From positions 1-15,943 of the forward strand of contig DAOUHB010000137.1 in assembly GCA_034428935.1 (NCBI GenBank): 15,943 bases of DNA. Reading direction: 5' to 3'. Source of the DNA: JAAYZQ01 sp034428935. GTDB taxonomy: Bacteria; Chloroflexota; Anaerolineae; JAAYZQ01. Shown here one piece after another: positions 13,504 through 15,943 of the stretch; the first letter of the stretch is position 1; each line of letters begins with the position of its first letter. Both the position numbers and the translations under genes were made by a program. A model generated the notes under the pieces. It saw nothing but the letters and a program-made list of their open reading frames with translations, was not told the origin of the DNA and did not search any database.

Positions 13504-15285
13504 CTACACCTGCAGGTCCTGCATGATCCGCTCGACGGCGCGGCCGACCTGGCGCGCCGTGTCCTTGGCTCCCGGAATGGAGCAGGTGATGCAAGCGCCC
13601 TTTTCGGCCTTCTTGCCCGCCTCCTTGACGGTGTACTTGCCCATGGCGACCGACACCACGGCGGGAACCACGGCGTCGATGGTGCAGCAGCCGACGTACA
13701 TCAGCTCCTGGGCCACGGCCGCGGCGACGGTGATGGGCAGCGAAAGCTCGGACCTCTTGTTAAGGACGGCGTCGGGGATGACCTTGTGGCTGAGGCCCTC
13801 GAATTTGAACTCGGTGCCGTCCACGGTCACGACGCAGTCGATGTTGGCGTCAAAGCCCCAGAAGCTCTGGGCAAAGGGATGGTCGCGGCGCGCTCCGCCC
13901 TCGAGCTTGGTGTACTTGATGGTGATGTCCTTGCCAAAGAAGCCGCTGAGGACCTTGCCGGCGTTCTCCTCGACCTTGGCTTGGCGCTGCGCGTCCAGGG
14001 CGCGGGCCACATCCTCCAGGCTCTTGCCGGCCGAAAGCTCGTCGTAGGCGAACCTGGCCCGGCGGTAGAGGGCATTGGCCCGGATGCCGTCGGTGCCCTT
14101 GATGATGGCTTCGGTCACGGGTCCGCGGCGAACCTGCTCCGCCTTGCGGGCGACGGTGTTGGTGGAATAGGCCGCGATCTCGCCGTCGATCCACTGGGTC
14201 ATCTTGACCTCACGGATGCAATCCGCAACCTTGTCCACGTCGCCGCCATTGGCGATGAGGGCGTTCATGGAGATGGCGCAGTCGGCCGCCAGGTGGGCCA
14301 GGGGCGGGTTGACCGGGCCGCCGCCAAAGCCGGCGCCGATCATCGGGCTCTCGGCAAAGGCCGCCAGGAGCTCGTTAACCGTCATCATGCCGATGACCGT
14401 CGGAGCGCCCACGTCCTTGAGGACCATGCCCATGCCGCCGATAAAGGAAGCGGTGTCGTATTCCTTGTTGATGCCGCGCAGGTGCAGCTTGGGCGGCAGG
14501 CCCGCGGCCTCGGCCGCGCCTTTGCCAACCATGTAGCCGGTTCCCTGGACAAAGAACTCGCCCTCTTCGGCGGCAATCATGCCGTCGGGGTTGATGACCT
14601 CCAGGACGGCGGCGGCGGCCAGCATGGCGCACTGGATGGGGCTGGGCATAATGCCGGCCCCCCGGTAGGCCTTCATCATGGCATCGACGGCCACCTTGGT
14701 ACCCTTGGTCGCCAGGTCGATGTAGACCATGTCCTCGCCCAGGACGCTGTGGCCCATGGGCGCGCCACCGGCCACAAAGGCCGGGACGTCGGCGCCGTCG
14801 ACGCGCACCACCTCGCCGGCCATCATGGCGTCGTACAGGCCACTGACGGCGGCAAAGCCGGACAGCTTGTTGGTCAGCTTGGAGGTCGGAATGGCCGTCA
14901 CACCGGCGCGGTCCGCGCCGGCCTTCATCCTGGCCATGGCACCCAGCTTGCGGTTGCCCGCCGGAACGCCGGCGCGCGAGTCGGTCCCGGCGATGAGCAG
15001 CAGGGTGGCGGTGATCAAGGCGGCGTTGGCCTTGTCCGCGCCGGCCTCGATGGCGGCATTCACGCCCACTTCGACCACGTGGTCGAGGGGGAGTTGATGC
15101 AGGTTGGCATCCGAAATCTTGATGTCGCGGCCCTGGAGGATTTCCCAGGTCATCGCGTTGGCGGAGCACAGGGCTGCCAGGTTGAGCATCCCGTGTCCCT
15201 TGGTCAGTGCCTCGATTCGGTCACTGGTGCTGTACTCGATGTTGGCTGTCATGGCCATCATGGTTGCAAGGATTTCTTTTTCCAC
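13504..15285 (-). CDS. Unrecognised 593-aa protein heading the one-carbon operon
   Basis: I do not recognise this family. GTG at 15285 has GGAGG seven bases upstream; the longer ATG at 15303 lies over that RBS. The protein looks soluble: no signal peptide, no clear membrane helix, alanine/glycine rich, with even coding statistics and no low-complexity decay. Residues about 30-150 hold conserved-looking stretches such as TKGHGMLNLAALCSANAM and AGTDSRAGVPAGNRKLG. The middle has FVAGGAPMGHSVLGED and GAGFGGGPVNPPLAHLAADC. The C-terminal 80 residues carry cysteine-bearing motifs, MYVGCCTIDAVVP and KGACITCSIPGAKD, which could bind metal or act catalytically. It has its own consensus promoter and the best RBS in the window, suggesting high expression. 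Context suggests a one-carbon or cofactor-related enzyme; no function is assigned. Confidence 0.85.
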   Translation of the reverse strand: MEKEILATMMAMTANIEYSTSDRIEALTKGHGMLNLAALCSANAMTWEILQGRDIKISDANLHQLPLDHVVEVGVNAAIEAGADKANAALITATLLLIAGTDSRAGVPAGNRKLGAMARMKAGADRAGVTAIPTSKLTNKLSGFAAVSGLYDAMMAGEVVRVDGADVPAFVAGGAPMGHSVLGEDMVYIDLATKGTKVAVDAMMKAYRGAGIMPSPIQCAMLAAAAVLEVINPDGMIAAEEGEFFVQGTGYMVGKGAAEAAGLPPKLHLRGINKEYDTASFIGGMGMVLKDVGAPTVIGMMTVNELLAAFAESPMIGAGFGGGPVNPPLAHLAADCAISMNALIANGGDVDKVADCIREVKMTQWIDGEIAAYSTNTVARKAEQVRRGPVTEAIIKGTDGIRANALYRRARFAYDELSAGKSLEDVARALDAQRQAKVEENAGKVLSGFFGKDITIKYTKLEGGARRDHPFAQSFWGFDANIDCVVTVDGTEFKFEGLSHKVIPDAVLNKRSELSLPITVAAAVAQELMYVGCCTIDAVVPAVVSVAMGKYTVKEAGKKAEKGACITCSIPGAKDTARQVGRAVERIMQDLQV

Positions 15286-15292
15286 CTTTGTT

Positions 15293-15297
15293 CCTCC
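15293..15297 (-). promoter_or_regulatory. Shine-Dalgarno GGAGG deciding a GTG start
   Basis: On the minus strand GGAGG is followed by seven bases and then GTG at 15285. The ATG at 15303 lies upstream of this site and has only an A/T-rich stretch before it, so the GTG is the better start for the 593-aa gene. Confidence 0.8.
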
Positions 15298-15404
15298 GTT
15301 CATTGTTTTTTAGCTGGTCAATGCCCGCGTGTTGACGATTCCTGCCCTGGCGGCAGCCCGCACATGATCCCCGAACGTGTCGTTTTCCGTCGGCACCTCC
15401 TCTT

Positions 15405-15435
15405 AAACAATAAAGGCTGCAGCCGTGCTGCAGCC
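15405..15435 (-). terminator. Intrinsic-terminator-like hairpin inside the leader (attenuator)
   Basis: In the transcribed direction a perfect 9-bp stem GGCTGCAGC / GCTGCAGCC closes a three-base loop (arms 15427-15435 and 15415-15423). It is followed directly by TTTATTGTTT (15414-15405). It lies about 60 nt after the predicted start and 120 nt before the GTG, so it would stop most transcripts unless relieved. Alternatively it ends a short RNA. Confidence 0.7.
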
Positions 15436-15498
15436 AAACTGAACAAAGACGGATATCCTTCCTCAGTTTCGCAATCCCATCCGCAGGGTAGCAATGGT

Positions 15499-15528
15499 AT
15501 TATAGCACACGTCCATTTTACTTGTCAA
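15499..15528 (-). promoter_or_regulatory. Consensus sigma-70/sigma-A promoter for the operon
   Basis: On the minus strand TTGACA (15528-15523) and TATAAT (15504-15499) are both exact consensus hexamers, 18 bases apart. The surrounding sequence is clearly more A/T rich than the genes. It is the only strong minus-strand promoter I see, and the tightly packed genes downstream suggest it serves many of them. Confidence 0.85.
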
Positions 15529-15542
15529 ATGTCCAGCATAAT

Positions 15543-15828
15543 GGTGCAGTGTGTACCTATGGGCGGGATGCCCACTGGTGCGCGGCACAGGAATGGACAG
15601 GGGACGGACAGGGGCGGGCTGCCTGCAACCAGGCGGGGGGGAAGCGTCGTGGCGGGTGCTATGCCGGCTGCTGCCCGTCGAAAAAGCTCGCCACCGCCGG
15701 GAAGGCCCCGGGGCAGACTGCCCGGAGGCCGCAGGCGGGCAGGACGGCCAGCCTGGCGCCGGGCGGGAGGGTGCGAGGCGGCCGGGCGTGCGGCATATCG
15801 AGGATTGGTGATGCAGACCTCGCGACAG
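15543..15828. other. GC-rich stretch with no supportable gene
   Basis: Open frames exist on both strands, but all are rich in Arg, Pro and Gly, lack a credible RBS and show no recognisable motif. I see no RNA gene, no mobile element end and no repeat array. It lies between divergent promoters and could be a decayed gene or upstream regulatory DNA. Confidence 0.55.
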
Positions 15829-15857
15829 TTGACCAGCTTCCATCTCAATGGTATACT
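15829..15857 (+). promoter_or_regulatory. Plus-strand sigma-70-type promoter reading out of the window
   Basis: TTGACC (15829-15834) and TATACT (15852-15857) are separated by 17 bases. About 85 bases follow before the window ends, with no start codon plus RBS that I trust, so the gene it serves probably begins beyond the edge. It is divergent to the operon promoter. Confidence 0.6.
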
Positions 15858-15943
15858 GGAGACCAGGGGAAAGGGGGGCGGGCCCTAACAGGTGACGGGT
15901 CAGCGGCGAAATGGGCCAATTTTAACCCAAATCCTTCACCAAG

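Larger units (their letters stand above)
15286..15492 (-). promoter_or_regulatory. Structured leader of about 200 nt, candidate attenuation element
   Basis: From the predicted transcription start (about 15492) to the RBS the RNA shows interleaved pairings: CGGAU (15483-15479) with AUCCG (15454-15450), and AAACUGA (15469-15463) with UCAGUUU (15442-15436). These could form a pseudoknot or compete. A terminator-like hairpin follows at once. Past it, 15304-15404 contains short stems, including CUGCC/GGCAG near 15342-15358. I find no match to a known riboswitch that I would call. Confidence 0.5.

Noticed and set aside
15551..15811. 86-codon plus-strand frame in the right-hand gap
   Set aside because: GC-rich filler composition, no RBS and no recognisable motif. 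I could not exclude a decayed gene but cannot support one.
15463..15848. Small minus-strand frames upstream of the operon promoter
   Set aside because: They are Pro/Arg/Ser-rich, span the promoter itself and lack an RBS or any family signature.
13486..15888. 800-codon open frame on the plus strand opposite the 593-aa gene
   Set aside because: Its residues are a His/Gly/Asp-rich mirror of the minus-strand gene, with no RBS or motif. Long antisense frames are common at this GC content.

Overview
The window is a dense block of high-GC bacterial genes for methanofuran/tetrahydromethanopterin (MFR/H4MPT)-linked one-carbon chemistry. Almost everything is on the minus strand, so transcription runs from about 15.5 kb down to 1. 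The core enzymes share the gene order seen in aerobic methylotrophs (fhcB-A-D-C, then mch) and are preceded by a methylene-H4MPT dehydrogenase of the MtdA/B/C family. The host is clearly a bacterium: MtdA-type dehydrogenase, consensus sigma-70/sigma-A promoters and GGAGG ribosome binding sites. Its phylum cannot be fixed from this window. The strong Shine-Dalgarno sites and canonical promoters would suit a high-GC Gram-positive (Bacillota-like) lineage, but Chloroflexota or another deep lineage is possible.

Layout, in transcription order. (1) 15285-15530: a consensus promoter, a structured leader with an intrinsic-terminator-like hairpin, and a strong RBS. (2) 13504-15285: a 593-aa protein that I do not recognise. 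(3) A long hairpin at 13422-13474. (4) A stand-alone LarC C-terminal-domain protein, the MtdA-like dehydrogenase and an ATP-grasp ligase (10885-13402). (5) A formylmethanofuran dehydrogenase/formyltransferase block, fwdD-fwdB-fwdA-fhcD-fwdC (5956-10883), with nearly every junction overlapping. (6) mch, a RimK-type ATP-grasp ligase and a CitG-like protein (3260-5963). (7) A HisA-like gene on the opposite strand (2536-3312) that overlaps both flanking minus-strand genes. (8) An MfnD-like ligase, an MfnF-like synthase and an MfnE-like kinase (1-2537), which look like the late steps of methanofuran/methylofuran assembly. The kinase carries a frameshift and runs off the window edge.

How the genes work together: the MtdA-like protein interconverts methylene- and methenyl-H4MPT, Mch interconverts methenyl- and formyl-H4MPT, FhcD moves the formyl group to methanofuran, and FwdA hydrolyses formyl-MFR to formate. 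The distinctive point is the last step. The methylotroph Fhc complexes that have been studied are hydrolases whose FhcB subunit has lost its redox cofactors. Here the FwdB subunit keeps a four-cysteine Fe-S motif and the Cys118-His119 active-site pair, and a separate molybdopterin-binding FwdD subunit is encoded just upstream. I infer a genuine Mo/W formylmethanofuran dehydrogenase that interconverts formate and CO2, set inside a methylotroph-type bacterial operon. No fae (formaldehyde-activating enzyme) and no electron-transfer subunit (FwdF/G/H type) lies in the window, so carbon source, pathway direction and electron partner remain open.

The remaining sequence (15543-15943) holds no gene I can support, only a plus-strand promoter near the right edge reading out of the window.
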